Shown here piece after piece: positions 18,301-25,219 of a DNA stretch of 48,308 nt. The position numbers and the translations under genes are program-made. The notes below the pieces were generated by a model. It did no database searches and was not told where the DNA came from. It saw only the letters and a program-made list of their open reading frames with translations. Position 1 is the first letter of the stretch. Each line of letters begins with the position of its first letter. This stretch comes from Planctomycetaceae bacterium (GTDB lineage: Bacteria; Planctomycetota; Planctomycetia; Pirellulales; UBA1268): contig CANFQO010000018.1 in assembly GCA_947449135.1 (NCBI GenBank), positions 1 through 48,308 of the forward strand, read 5' to 3'.

Positions 18301-18397
18301 CCCGCGATTCGAGCTGCTCCAGAGCGATCGCAGTCGACTGGCGACGAAGCCGGCGGGCGGCGCGACCACGCCTTGGGAGGAACGTAACAGGTGCCAT
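15341..18397 (-). CDS. LEPR-XLL exported protein with GH64-like domain and C-terminal repeats
   Basis: A 1018-residue protein. Residues 25-37 read ALEQLESRALLTF, matching the LEPR-XLL motif that marks exported planctomycete proteins. Residues about 40-480 resemble beta-1,3-glucanase family GH64: an FVYTELEFTK strand, then STQVNFWSMPVTG and later NRGVALLP. This match is by eye and tentative, and the catalytic acids were not identified. The rest contains three beta-rich repeats that share LNEYFTKAGAVTFTP, LNEYFVAGNVKYTP and LNAFFKTAGRITYT, probably structural. GGAG lies seven bases before the ATG at 18397. It may bind or cut glucans outside the cell. Confidence 0.75.
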   Translation of the reverse strand: MAPVTFLPRRGRAARRLRRQSTAIALEQLESRALLTFTIPLVDHTGLADYTLYAIGYTTSDTPTRLMPAGSNIGRFDAYDVHAPSTGTIEGIKINRPGSGPIPPVTGGISEIALESTDDLNGGAILVVAVPDAWGQPPYVTYTGTGTAVTPPGFPNNNWPGAQPSFVYTELEFTKLVTSNTLTIDSTQVNFWSMPVTGTSSTLELGQPTTLLRNKILEAYTPFIDAEQNLQSPAKAALKEAYQNLYSASLGWIISPLSYGKTNIPIPFQNAWNDDLHTLFGGPGQPGLKNIRTYFPGGPSYWTGNAQAKPDGKGGFNYSLRFIKDDTKGTAATDWFEIDSPLNATSVSLYGSAGYQVYGCIGTFLHPRGYAGAGTPIGTQIVAALNRGVALLPADGTQGANSQVWSTQTNWYPANQNYNNYARFMHVAKTADGDQIFVYGPSVPSVTPVQDNQGSLMGPAYGFPQDENDKNFVPGMPRIGAYPVPFEFGSLTDPATVTFSFGPWGTVVPSGPIVAGTSFAVNENATNALLTWPGGPLAGFTNSPVTATLALANGLAGGTLTCTTQAVTGGTITPTGSAAAGWQVEGTQSQLNEYFTKAGAVTFTPVINSTASQQVTMSAVAGLQHASGTSFITIVPVISGPVVNLVPASFTTSEATQVSLAYTLAPFSDTDPTISDATTFQVTVAAPAGTLVATSTSTVAVGGSPSALTFTPISLGGTNALAALNEYFVAGNVKYTPPAGSLATQTLSTTLVDTLNSKSSNVATTQIFIGQRGTPLINVPIAFWVQVDRRGNLVWPRGMTPFVDADLRALNVTMAVTGGSGSLGATSRNGVTVTGTGSQRTFSGSVRNLNAFFKTAGRITYTTSGGSLLPRTLGIFASDGIRSASVSSAILVQGLRPAGRPTVNAATSLGPTGRNQPLVITYDQLVAVSGAGQTGSRSIEFVLDRVLSGKLELFDENRWQQVPPNGWPTALQIPVLAPGGSIRWTPPANASGRLAAFRMVTWDGLQKSVASRVVVDVS

Positions 18398-18529
18398 GAG
18401 CGGGCTCCAGAGAGGGGCGACTCAACCCCATTCTGTGCCCTGAGCATGATGCTGCGATCAGGAATGCGTAGTTGGCGGCCCGACCACAGAAATCGCGAGG
18501 AGACACGTCGCACGGAGTGATTTCTGAAA

Positions 18530-19264
18530 TCAACGCCAGCGGCGAAACGGCTCGTAGATGCGGATCGTGAGCAGCAGCTCGCTGGCCGTGAACGCGGAGG
18601 TGACCCCGATGGTCTCCAGGGGTACGCCCGACTGGACGCTGGTGACCGTCGTCGAACCCGAGCCGATCGAGAAGAACCGGTAGCCGAGATCCAGCGCGAC
18701 CCGGTCCGTGAGGTCGTAGAGCACACCGCCGCCGGCCTGCCACGCGAAGCTGCTCACGCTATCGGCACCGGAGGCGACCACGTTCGCTGCTGGAAACTCC
18801 GAGTTGACGGTGAAGCGGTAGCCACCGGCGCCGATGCCGCCGCCGGCGTAAACGCCAAGCCGCTCGGTGAGGTCGAGATCCCGCCAGAGATTCACCATAG
18901 TCGACCAGCCATTGGCGGCCCGGACGCTAGCGGAAGCATCGGCGTCGCCGGCGACCTGGCCGATCGGATCTCGATAACGCCCCTCGAACTCAAGCCGCAG
19001 TCGGCCGCTTTCCCGCTCAAAGGCGACACCGGCCGCGCCGCCGGCTGTGAAGAGTGGTTCGTTGACCGACGGCGGCTCGTCGACCAACAGCGTACCCCAG
19101 GACGATCCCACGATGCCCGACAGGTAGAACCGGCGGTCTCCCTCCTCGACCGTCCGCAGGTCGACCGGCTGGAAGATCTCTTCCGAGCAGAGTCCCCTTT
19201 GGCATGCCGACGATGACACGATGAGAAGGCCCACGACGCACGACAGGCCCATAGAAATCCGCAT
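18530..19264 (-). CDS. Outer-membrane beta-barrel protein
   Basis: A 244-residue protein with a signal peptide (MGLSCVVGLLIVSSSACQRGLC) and a mature part of alternating strands separated by Gly-rich turns, such as RRFYLSGIVGSSWGTLLV, LGVYAGGGIGAGGYRFTV and VALDLGYRFFSIGSG. It ends in a strand (ELLLTIRIYEPFRRWR) with aromatic residues near the C-terminus. This is the OmpA/OmpW-like small barrel pattern. The ATG at 19264 is preferred over a GTG eight codons upstream because the signal peptide begins there. Role unknown, likely structural or a porin. Confidence 0.75.
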   Translation of the reverse strand: MRISMGLSCVVGLLIVSSSACQRGLCSEEIFQPVDLRTVEEGDRRFYLSGIVGSSWGTLLVDEPPSVNEPLFTAGGAAGVAFERESGRLRLEFEGRYRDPIGQVAGDADASASVRAANGWSTMVNLWRDLDLTERLGVYAGGGIGAGGYRFTVNSEFPAANVVASGADSVSSFAWQAGGGVLYDLTDRVALDLGYRFFSIGSGSTTVTSVQSGVPLETIGVTSAFTASELLLTIRIYEPFRRWR

Positions 19265-19541
19265 GACACACTCGCTTTCCGAAGGCACTCCCCGTTCACC
19301 GGCCGAATCCGTACAGGCGGCACACCCACCCCAACGGGTGGTATCGACGCAGGAGCGACCGGAAAATCGCGTAGAGACGGATCGAGCCGCAGACTCACCG
19401 CGATCAGCGGCGACCGCTCAAACCAACCGCCGCAAGGCCCGGGTAGACTGCCCAGCTTTTCAGCGAAAAAGTCGTTCCAGGCTGTCGATGACATTCCACC
19501 GCTTGGTAACGAACTCAAAAACCCCTACAAAACAAGCACAC

Positions 19542-19580
19542 GCGCCCGTAGCTCAGGTGGATAGAGCATGGGATTTCTAA
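19542..19580 (+). tRNA. tRNA-Arg(UCU), 5' half only
   Basis: The sequence gives an acceptor 5' arm GCGCCCG (19542-19548), T8 A9, D-stem GCTC/GAGC (19551-19554 and 19564-19567), anticodon stem 5' strand TGGGA (19569-19573) and loop TTTCTAA (19574-19580) with anticodon TCT at 19576-19578. The next bases should be TCCCA but are AAGCG, and neither a T-arm nor the CGGGCGC acceptor strand follows. The gene is therefore cut at the 3' edge of the anticodon loop. This is a usual crossover site for tyrosine-type integrases, so I take it as the left attachment junction. Confidence 0.8.
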
Positions 19581-19995
19581 AAGCGATCTGAGAACCGTGA
19601 AAAGGCGTGTTTCACTCGGGCTAGACGCGATTTTTCTCTTTTTGAACGTGAAGCAAAAACTCGTCGTAAGTCCTTATCTGACAACAATCGTCCTCCGACG
19701 CGGTTGTAGTACAACCGCGGACTGACGTCGCTTCGCACAGCCGTCGCACGCCGCTCTTCCATCGGCGCACTGGCGGAGCCATTGGCCCCGCCTCTTCAAC
19801 GCGAGTTCTGCCCCGCTGCCTACTCCGGCGCCCGTTCTCGCCAATAGAGAGGGGCTGTTAAACCGCCCCCTACCCTCACCCCGGAGCTGCCCATGAGGCT
19901 CCCGCTACACGTGCCTTGGCGGTGCATGCAGGTTGGCGGCGAGATGAATACTGACCCCCAAGCAAATCCAAAATTCAACCCACGGAACACGCCCA
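19581..19995. other. Island left edge: non-coding, with a hairpin
   Basis: No believable gene lies between the broken tRNA and 19996. A perfect inverted repeat, CGCGGTTGT (19699-19707) and ACAACCGCG (19711-19719) around a 3-base AGT spacer, stands out. It could be a recombinase or excisionase binding site next to the junction, or a transcription stop; no T-tract follows. The first 150 bp are AT-rich compared with the flanking chromosome. Confidence 0.5.
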
Positions 19996-21075
19996 ATGAA
20001 ACTCACCCCCTACGAATCAACCCGGCTGCCCACCTACGACATCGACCTCGAAGCCCCGCCTGAGACCCGCTGGAAACACCTCACCCAGAAAGAAGCCAAG
20101 AACATCGGCCGGCTCCTCGATGACTGCGTGGAGCTTTGTGTGGAGCAAGCCGACTGCTACCCCGCCTACATCCGCCCCCTCGTGGTCGCGGCTGGTAAGG
20201 GGCTCGCGGGCCTTGGCGGCAGGCTCGTGGACATGATCGCAGCCCAGTTTGGCGAAGAATACGTGACGGAGATCAGGAGTATTGCCAAGCACGCCGACCA
20301 GCCACTGAGCCACGTGATTCTTGGCAACGTGTTGTACGACGCCTGCCAGATGGGCGGAATCTACGGGGCGGTCGGCTGCTCAAGCTACTCATGCAATATC
20401 GACGGCCGGCCAACGCTCGTCAGGAACATGGATTGGGTCTGGCCGCGCAGCACAGGCAGGCATACCCGGCTCGTGAGATTTCATAGGGGCCGGGAGAGCT
20501 ACACGAGCGTCAGCGTGTTGGGCTGCGTTGGCGTCGTCTCAGCGTTCTGCCCCGGGAAGTGGGCCGTGACGATCAACCAAGCCCCGATGGAAGGCGCCAC
20601 ATCGAGCTATTTCCAGTGGCCCGTGCTTCAGCGACTCAGGAACGTGTGCGACCAGCTGGGGAGCTTCAAGCAGGTCGTGGCTGGCCTGCAGGAATACGCG
20701 ACCATGACGAGTTTCTTCGCCCATGTAGTCGGCACGAAGCCCACCCAGCATACGATCATCACAGGGCTGGGAGACGAATTCAGACGCCGACCCCTGAAGG
20801 AAGACTTTCTCGTCCAGACCAACCATTACATAGGCCAGAGGGACTTGGAGGTGCACAACGGACCGGCGAAATGGAAAGACGACGACGGGCAGGAGTGGGT
20901 CTGCGATTCCCAGTACCGGGCCAAGAGCCTCGCGAAGAAGCTGGAGACTTTCCCCCTGACGCTCGCCGAGGCACGCAAGCGGATCTGTACCAGCTCCGTC
21001 ACGACCGAGGACACCATGCAGCAGATGGTGTTTCAGCCGGCCAGCGGGTATTCGAGGGTATGGGTGCGAGGCTGA
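19996..21075 (+). CDS. Acid ceramidase/NAAA-like Ntn hydrolase
   Basis: A 359-residue protein of the choloylglycine-hydrolase/acid-ceramidase clan. The nucleophile is Cys128 in AVGCSSYSC; the segment GRPTLVRNMDW (Arg143, Asp146) and a later Asn in VQTNHY match the catalytic residues that follow the Cys in this family. Members cleave amide bonds of N-acyl lipids or bile-salt-like compounds; the N-terminal 127 residues would be removed by self-cleavage to free the Cys. No signal peptide is seen, so it may act in the cytoplasm. It is the first gene inside the tRNA junction. The substrate is unknown; N-acyl amino acids, ceramide-like lipids or signal molecules are all possible. Confidence 0.72.
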   Translation: MKLTPYESTRLPTYDIDLEAPPETRWKHLTQKEAKNIGRLLDDCVELCVEQADCYPAYIRPLVVAAGKGLAGLGGRLVDMIAAQFGEEYVTEIRSIAKHADQPLSHVILGNVLYDACQMGGIYGAVGCSSYSCNIDGRPTLVRNMDWVWPRSTGRHTRLVRFHRGRESYTSVSVLGCVGVVSAFCPGKWAVTINQAPMEGATSSYFQWPVLQRLRNVCDQLGSFKQVVAGLQEYATMTSFFAHVVGTKPTQHTIITGLGDEFRRRPLKEDFLVQTNHYIGQRDLEVHNGPAKWKDDDGQEWVCDSQYRAKSLAKKLETFPLTLAEARKRICTSSVTTEDTMQQMVFQPASGYSRVWVRG

Positions 21076-21145
21076 GTGCCACGCGGTTTTGATATTTTTA
21101 GCCCCGCTGGCACGGGTTTCGCACGCCCACCGCAAAAATAACAAA

Positions 21146-21175
21146 GCCCGCAGATGGATCACTCCAACTGCGGGC
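21146..21175 (-). terminator. Hairpin terminator between convergent genes
   Basis: GCCCGCAG (21146-21153) pairs perfectly with CTGCGGGC (21168-21175). Read on the minus strand the hairpin is followed by TTTGTTATTTTT, a T-rich run, so it should end transcription of the minus-strand gene at 21204-21656. It may also slow transcripts from the hydrolase gene on the other side. Confidence 0.75.
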
Positions 21176-21203
21176 ATTGTTAGATATTAGCGCCCCCCCC
21201 AGC

Positions 21204-21656
21204 TCAGCCCTCGAACTGTTTGAGGGCCTGCAGGGCCGCGATAGCTTTGTCCGTGCTGCCAAACGCACCGGAGACACTCTTAGCCGCAAGCAAGTCATCG
21301 ATGGAGATCTGCTTCACTCGGCCAGCAACAACAGCCTTCTTTGTGGCAACTCCCTCGTCAGTCTTCTTGCCCTTCCGACGCTTCCGCAGTGGGCGATATC
21401 CGGCTGCCTTCAAGGTCATCGAAACCTGTGCCGCAGCCACCGTGACGCCTTCTGCCGCGAGGATCTTCACTATCTCGGTCGGCCGAGGCTTTTCACCCTT
21501 CGCCTTGATGATTCCCGCGACCTTTCGAATCAGGTCAGCTTTGCTTGTGATTGTCTCTGCGGGCTTCTTGCCGGCAGGCTTCTTGACCGCCTTGGTAGCT
21601 GGCATCTTCTTGGGGGCAGAGTTGGCGGGCTTTTTGTCAGCGTGGTCGGCGGTCAT
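21204..21656 (-). CDS. Lys-rich protein with a winged-helix-like domain
   Basis: A 150-residue basic protein. The first 40 residues are Lys/Ala/Pro-rich and histone-tail-like (KKPANSAPKKMPATKAVKK). Residues about 40-100 (KADLIRKVAGIIKAKG, PTEIVKILAAEGV, AAQVSMTLKAAGY) look like a small winged helix. GGAG lies six bases before the ATG at 21656. It is probably a DNA-binding protein: either nucleoid-associated or a regulator of the island. A terminator follows it. Similar Lys-tailed proteins are common in planctomycetes. Confidence 0.7.
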   Translation of the reverse strand: MTADHADKKPANSAPKKMPATKAVKKPAGKKPAETITSKADLIRKVAGIIKAKGEKPRPTEIVKILAAEGVTVAAAQVSMTLKAAGYRPLRKRRKGKKTDEGVATKKAVVAGRVKQISIDDLLAAKSVSGAFGSTDKAIAALQALKQFEG

Positions 21657-21840
21657 ACTTGGCTCCGAGAGGGGTGGATTGGCTTGCCGTAGTATTCATC
21701 GAAGAAAATTGATTGCCAGTTCCACTCCAGTAGGGGAACGGCTTCCTCGGACTAGCGAATTACGGGGCTCAATCTCTGGCCCAGCATTTCCCCTCCCCTG
21801 CCCTATTCCTTGAGAGATCAGCCCCGTCCGAGATCCGCTT

Positions 21841-22473
21841 ATGCCCGCCATCAAAGTCGCCCTCGTTCACCCTAGGGAAATCCTCCGACTGGGGCTGACT
21901 TCCGTATTTAAGGGCGAGCCGGGCATCAGGGTGGTCGGCCAAGAGTCCGCTGGAAAAGAGGCCCAGAAGCTTACTAAGAAGCACGAGCCGAATGTTCTGT
22001 TGCTATTCGACCAGCTGGATGATTGCGACAGCTTCGATCTCGCCAAGAAGCTCAAGGGGTCCAGCCCTGACCTGAAGATCGTGATGGTGGGGGTGCAGGA
22101 AAACAGCACTTATATGGCACGAGCAGCTTCTGCGGGTGCTCAGGACTATTTATTCGAGGGATCCACAGGGCTGGCGATTCTGGAAACGGTGAGGAATGCA
22201 GCCGCTGGCAAGCCTCCATCGCCTTTCAGCAGCTATGGCAAGGTGTTGGCTTCGATGCGGGATAGAACATCGAACCCGGCCCTAGAGCTCACGCCACGGG
22301 AACTTCAGGTTCTGCGACACATCGGCTACGGGCTGTCCAACGACGAGATCGCCAGGAGCATGGGGATCAGTGTTGAGACGATCAAAGAGCACGTCCAAAA
22401 CATCCTTCGCAAGATGACCATGAAGGACCGGACTCAGGTAGCTGTGTGGGCGGTGAGAGAGGGTTTGGTTTAG
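21841..22473 (+). CDS. LuxR-type response regulator with degenerate receiver
   Basis: A 210-residue NarL/FixJ-layout protein. Residues 1-120 have the receiver fold, but the phosphoacceptor Asp is replaced: the strand reads NVLLLFDQLDD where VVLLD is expected, placing Phe in the acceptor position. The conserved Lys after AGAQDYLF is Glu. Residues 148-210 form a normal LuxR HTH (LTPRELQVLRHIGYGLSNDEIARS, VETIKEHVQNIL). The protein therefore probably binds DNA without phosphorylation by a histidine kinase, and none is encoded nearby. It precedes the plus-strand gene block and may control it, which is inference. Confidence 0.82.
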   Translation: MPAIKVALVHPREILRLGLTSVFKGEPGIRVVGQESAGKEAQKLTKKHEPNVLLLFDQLDDCDSFDLAKKLKGSSPDLKIVMVGVQENSTYMARAASAGAQDYLFEGSTGLAILETVRNAAAGKPPSPFSSYGKVLASMRDRTSNPALELTPRELQVLRHIGYGLSNDEIARSMGISVETIKEHVQNILRKMTMKDRTQVAVWAVREGLV

Positions 22474-22695
22474 CCCTCTCGTCCCTCGACCGCGCCTTCT
22501 ATAGACCGCGTTCACGACGGCACCCATATTCAGCCTGCTGATATCTAAATAAATCAGTAAACACCGGCATATTAATTGAGCGCAAAAATCGCCATCAGCC
22601 GGCGGTGCTCATCATCTCGCAGTTACTGATCTCTCCGGCGGCTTCTTTCTTGTCTGTCGCCTGCGCTCCCCGTCTGCGTTCATCTGGAGGCTCCT

Positions 22696-23220
22696 GTGCA
22701 AATCCACATCCAATTGATCCCCATCTCCGGCACCAACGAACTCACTCCCGGCCCCGATCCGCCCGAGAACATCTACCACTACACGACCGGCCTGAAACTC
22801 AAACACATCATCAACTCGGGCGCCATCAAGCCCACGACGGCTAAGATTGAGCCCCACGAGAAACCCGTCGCTTGGTTCAGCGCCCAAAACCAGTGGGAGC
22901 CGACCGCGACGAAGGTCCCGATTGCCGGCATGCAGGGCCAGATCGCGACGGCACAAGCTCAAGGCGGGCTGGTCAGGATCTCGGTGCCGGGAACTTGCGC
23001 ACCGTACGTCTTCCAGCAGCTCCCTCTGATTGCCGGCACCAAGCCCAGCGTCTGCATCGGGCTCCTCATCGCCGGCCTCGAACTCGGCAGCGATCCAGAC
23101 ACGTGGCGATTTACACCCACGCCCGTCCCGACTGCTCTGTTTCGCGAAGTTGAGTTCTTCGATTTCGGCAACGACACATGGCTGGCCGTTGATATGACCG
23201 AACTCGCGTGCCGAAACTGA
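22696..23220 (+). CDS. Unknown protein with ADP-ribosyltransferase-like features
   Basis: A 174-residue protein starting at GTG 22696, with GGAGG five bases upstream. It opens with an IYHYTTGLKLKHIINSGAIKP segment, the layout of DarT/RES-like ADP-ribosyltransferases (a Y-H-x-T strand, then a helix leading to a loop). It continues with AWFSAQNQWEPTA. No second catalytic Glu motif can be placed with confidence. It is the first gene of the plus-strand block; a 36-bp gap leads to the next gene. The ART call is a weak inference; treat it as a hypothetical protein of the block. Confidence 0.6.
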   Translation: MQIHIQLIPISGTNELTPGPDPPENIYHYTTGLKLKHIINSGAIKPTTAKIEPHEKPVAWFSAQNQWEPTATKVPIAGMQGQIATAQAQGGLVRISVPGTCAPYVFQQLPLIAGTKPSVCIGLLIAGLELGSDPDTWRFTPTPVPTALFREVEFFDFGNDTWLAVDMTELACRN

Positions 23221-23256
23221 CTCACACATCCCCTTTTCCCCATGGAGGCCATTCCA

Positions 23257-23454
23257 ATGACCACCACGCTCATTCTCTGCGCATTGCTTGCCTCCGGGCT
23301 GGCACTGGCGCTGTCCCGTGAGCACCGCATTCGCCGGGCGTTCCAAGCTCTGGCTAATCGGGTGCTCGCCAAGCTCCAAGAACGCTCTGGGGCTGGATTT
23401 ATTTCCCACCCCCGACCATCCCACCGCCCACCCCATTCACGGAGGCGATCATGA
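23257..23454 (+). CDS. Small single-span membrane protein
   Basis: A 65-residue protein with one N-terminal hydrophobic segment (TLILCALLASGLALAL) followed by a basic Arg-rich tail. GGAGG lies nine bases before the ATG at 23257, and its stop overlaps the next start (ATGA), so the two are translated together. No family is recognised. Its position suggests a partner of the next membrane protein. Confidence 0.6.
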   Translation: MTTTLILCALLASGLALALSREHRIRRAFQALANRVLAKLQERSGAGFISHPRPSHRPPHSRRRS

Positions 23455-24116
23455 CCGCGTTTCTCTGGCTGGTCTTCACGTCCAGCTTCTGGTTCCTCAA
23501 GTTCCTGTTTCTCGCCGGCTGGTTCGTCGCCAAATGGGCCACGTGGCTAATGTGGCCAGTCGGCATGCTCGTGGCTGGCCTCGGAGCCCTCTGTGGCCTT
23601 GGCTGCCGACAGGCCAGTGCCGGCTGGTTCGACCGGCTGGGCACCGATACTACCAAGCTCGAAGCCGCCAATCGGGCCGTCCACGCTGCCGCTGAGGTCG
23701 TGAACGAATCGGCACGGCTACAAGCGGACCAGAACGTCGCGATATCTGAGGCCATAACGGCACTGTCTTCAGAGCGTGCCCAACTCGCCGGCCATCTTCA
23801 GCACGTCGGCGAACTGGCTGCTCAGGACTCTCAGTGGGCGGCGGCGCTTGCGGCGTTCAGCCCGGTGCTCGTCGCTGTGGCTGTACTGGCTGTCGGTGCG
23901 CTGGCCCTCTGGCTGGCGTATCGAGAGCACGCAGGAGATTCAGAACTGGCCGAGGTGCTGGTCGAGAGCGTCACCAGCGAAGACTCCCGGCTGGCTCTGG
24001 GCCTGTTCAAGGGCGGCGATACCCCGAGGCCGCGTGTGCAGCTTCCCGGCGACTCCAAGAGGCTTTCGACTTCCACCACCATCTCCACCAACGATGAAGG
24101 AGGGCTGCCCTTTTGA
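23451..24116 (+). CDS. Membrane protein with two hydrophobic regions and a coiled coil
   Basis: A 221-residue protein. Residues 1-52 are strongly hydrophobic and aromatic (FLWLVFTSSFWFLKFLFL, then a Gly-rich segment), giving one or two spans. Residues about 60-115 form a heptad-like helix (KLEAANRAVHAAAEVVNESA). Another hydrophobic span lies near 130-155, and the tail is polar. The ATG at 23451 has GGAGG five bases upstream and overlaps the previous stop; its own stop overlaps the next start. No family is recognised. It likely anchors or senses at the membrane for the Ycf35/Ycf46 block. Confidence 0.65.
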   Translation: MTAFLWLVFTSSFWFLKFLFLAGWFVAKWATWLMWPVGMLVAGLGALCGLGCRQASAGWFDRLGTDTTKLEAANRAVHAAAEVVNESARLQADQNVAISEAITALSSERAQLAGHLQHVGELAAQDSQWAAALAAFSPVLVAVAVLAVGALALWLAYREHAGDSELAEVLVESVTSEDSRLALGLFKGGDTPRPRVQLPGDSKRLSTSTTISTNDEGGLPF

Positions 24117-24481
24117 GCCACATCGTCGAAATCACAACTGAAATCAGAGACGAGCAGGCAGTCAGGGCCGCATGTGTCCGGCTCCAGCTCGCCACGCCCG
24201 AGCACAAGACCGTCCGGCTGTTCAGCGCGACAGCTACCGGGCTCTGTGTCCAACTCCCCGGTTGGAATTACCCCGTCGTCTGCCACCTCCAGACCGGCCA
24301 GCTGCAGTACGACAACTATCAGGGCAGCTGGGGCGAGCAGAAGCACCTGAACTCGTTCCTGCAGGCGTACGCCGTCGAGAAGGCGCGCATCGAAGCCCGG
24401 AAGAAGGGCCATCGGGTCTCGGAGTGCAGGCTCGAAGATGGCTCGATCCGCGTCACCGTTCACGTGGGAGGTGCGGCATGA
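24113..24481 (+). CDS. ycf35: DUF1257 (Ycf35) family protein
   Basis: A 122-residue protein that fits DUF1257/Ycf35 along its length: SHIVEITTEIRDEQAVRAAC at the start, LCVQLPGWNYPVVCHLQTG in the middle, then YDNYQGSWGEQKHLNSFLQA and YAVEKARIEARKKGH. The start is a TTG at 24113 that overlaps the previous stop, with GGAGGG upstream; no ATG fits. Ycf35 is conserved in cyanobacteria and algal plastids, with unknown function. It is followed by DUF2997 with an ATGA overlap, and a Ycf46 ATPase is encoded 1.5 kb downstream, so the set travels together. Confidence 0.88.
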   Translation: MSHIVEITTEIRDEQAVRAACVRLQLATPEHKTVRLFSATATGLCVQLPGWNYPVVCHLQTGQLQYDNYQGSWGEQKHLNSFLQAYAVEKARIEARKKGHRVSECRLEDGSIRVTVHVGGAA

Positions 24482-24675
24482 GCGAGAGAAGAATCGAGAT
24501 CACCGTCAGCCCGGAAGGCGCGACCAGCATCAAGACCAGCGGCTTCACCGGCGGCTCATGCAGGGACGCCACACGGGACTTGGAGCGGGCTCTTGGCGTG
24601 GCCGGCCGCGAGAGCCTGCAGCCGGAGTATTTCCATCAGGGCAGTACAGGCGAGCAACTCAGGCAGGGCACGTAG
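24478..24675 (+). CDS. DUF2997 family protein
   Basis: A 65-residue protein that starts with a beta strand (RRIEITVSPEGATSIKTSGF) followed by GGSCRDATRDLERALG and a polar tail. This is the DUF2997 layout. It overlaps the Ycf35 gene by ATGA, the usual pairing of these two families. The function is unknown. The single Cys of GGSCRDAT is part of the typical motif. Confidence 0.82.
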   Translation: MSERRIEITVSPEGATSIKTSGFTGGSCRDATRDLERALGVAGRESLQPEYFHQGSTGEQLRQGT

Positions 24676-24789
24676 GCACCGGCACCCAACGACTACGAAA
24701 TCCACGGGGTTGGACGGCGGCGATGAAATCTGCGCCGCCGTCCAGCCCGCCCTCTCACTACCCCTACCTCCAACAGGATTATGTTATTT

Positions 24790-25215
24790 ATGTCCGCGAA
24801 TTCACCCGGCGACCTGAACGCCGAATTCCAGCAGATACTCGCCCACTATCAGCAGTCGGTCGCGGCGCAGCTCCAGACCGCCAAGAACACACTCAAGACG
24901 GTCATTCTCCCGGCCCTTCTGACATCTGGTGTAGCCAACGTCGAGGCGGCCTACTCTGGCTACGGTGACTCAGGTGCTATCGACGGCGTGCAGTACCGGG
25001 ATAAGGCCGGCATGCGCGTAGAGAGAGAAAAGATCGCAGCTGCCCTGACTGAAAAGCTGGAAAACGTCCTGTACGAGTTCCTGCCGGCCGGATTCGAGAT
25101 CAACGACGGCGGCCAAGGCACACTCACGCTCGACGTTCAGACCGGCCGCCTCACGCTCCAGCACCAAGAGAACGAGACGGTTTCCAATGACAGCACCCGT
25201 GAATGGGAGGTCTGA
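24790..25215 (+). CDS. DUF6878-like protein
   Basis: A 141-residue protein. The N-terminal third is helical (NAEFQQILAHYQQSVAAQLQT). The centre has VEAAYSGYGDSGAIDGVQY, a segment that I associate from memory with the DUF6878 family, and the C-terminal part is beta-rich (GTLTLDVQTGRLTLQHQ). AGGA lies eleven bases before the ATG at 24790; another ATG at 24781 is only two bases from it and so less likely. It is followed four bases later by the next gene. Function unknown. Confidence 0.7.
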   Translation: MSANSPGDLNAEFQQILAHYQQSVAAQLQTAKNTLKTVILPALLTSGVANVEAAYSGYGDSGAIDGVQYRDKAGMRVEREKIAAALTEKLENVLYEFLPAGFEINDGGQGTLTLDVQTGRLTLQHQENETVSNDSTREWEV

Positions 25216-25219
25216 CGCC

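Noticed and set aside
19577-19762. Minus-strand 61-codon frame at the tRNA junction
   Set aside because: It crosses the junction between chromosome and island and has no start signal or family.
19542-19995. Group I intron within the tRNA anticodon loop
   Set aside because: Within the next 400 bp there is no 3' exon (TCCCA stem, T-arm or CGGGCGC acceptor strand).
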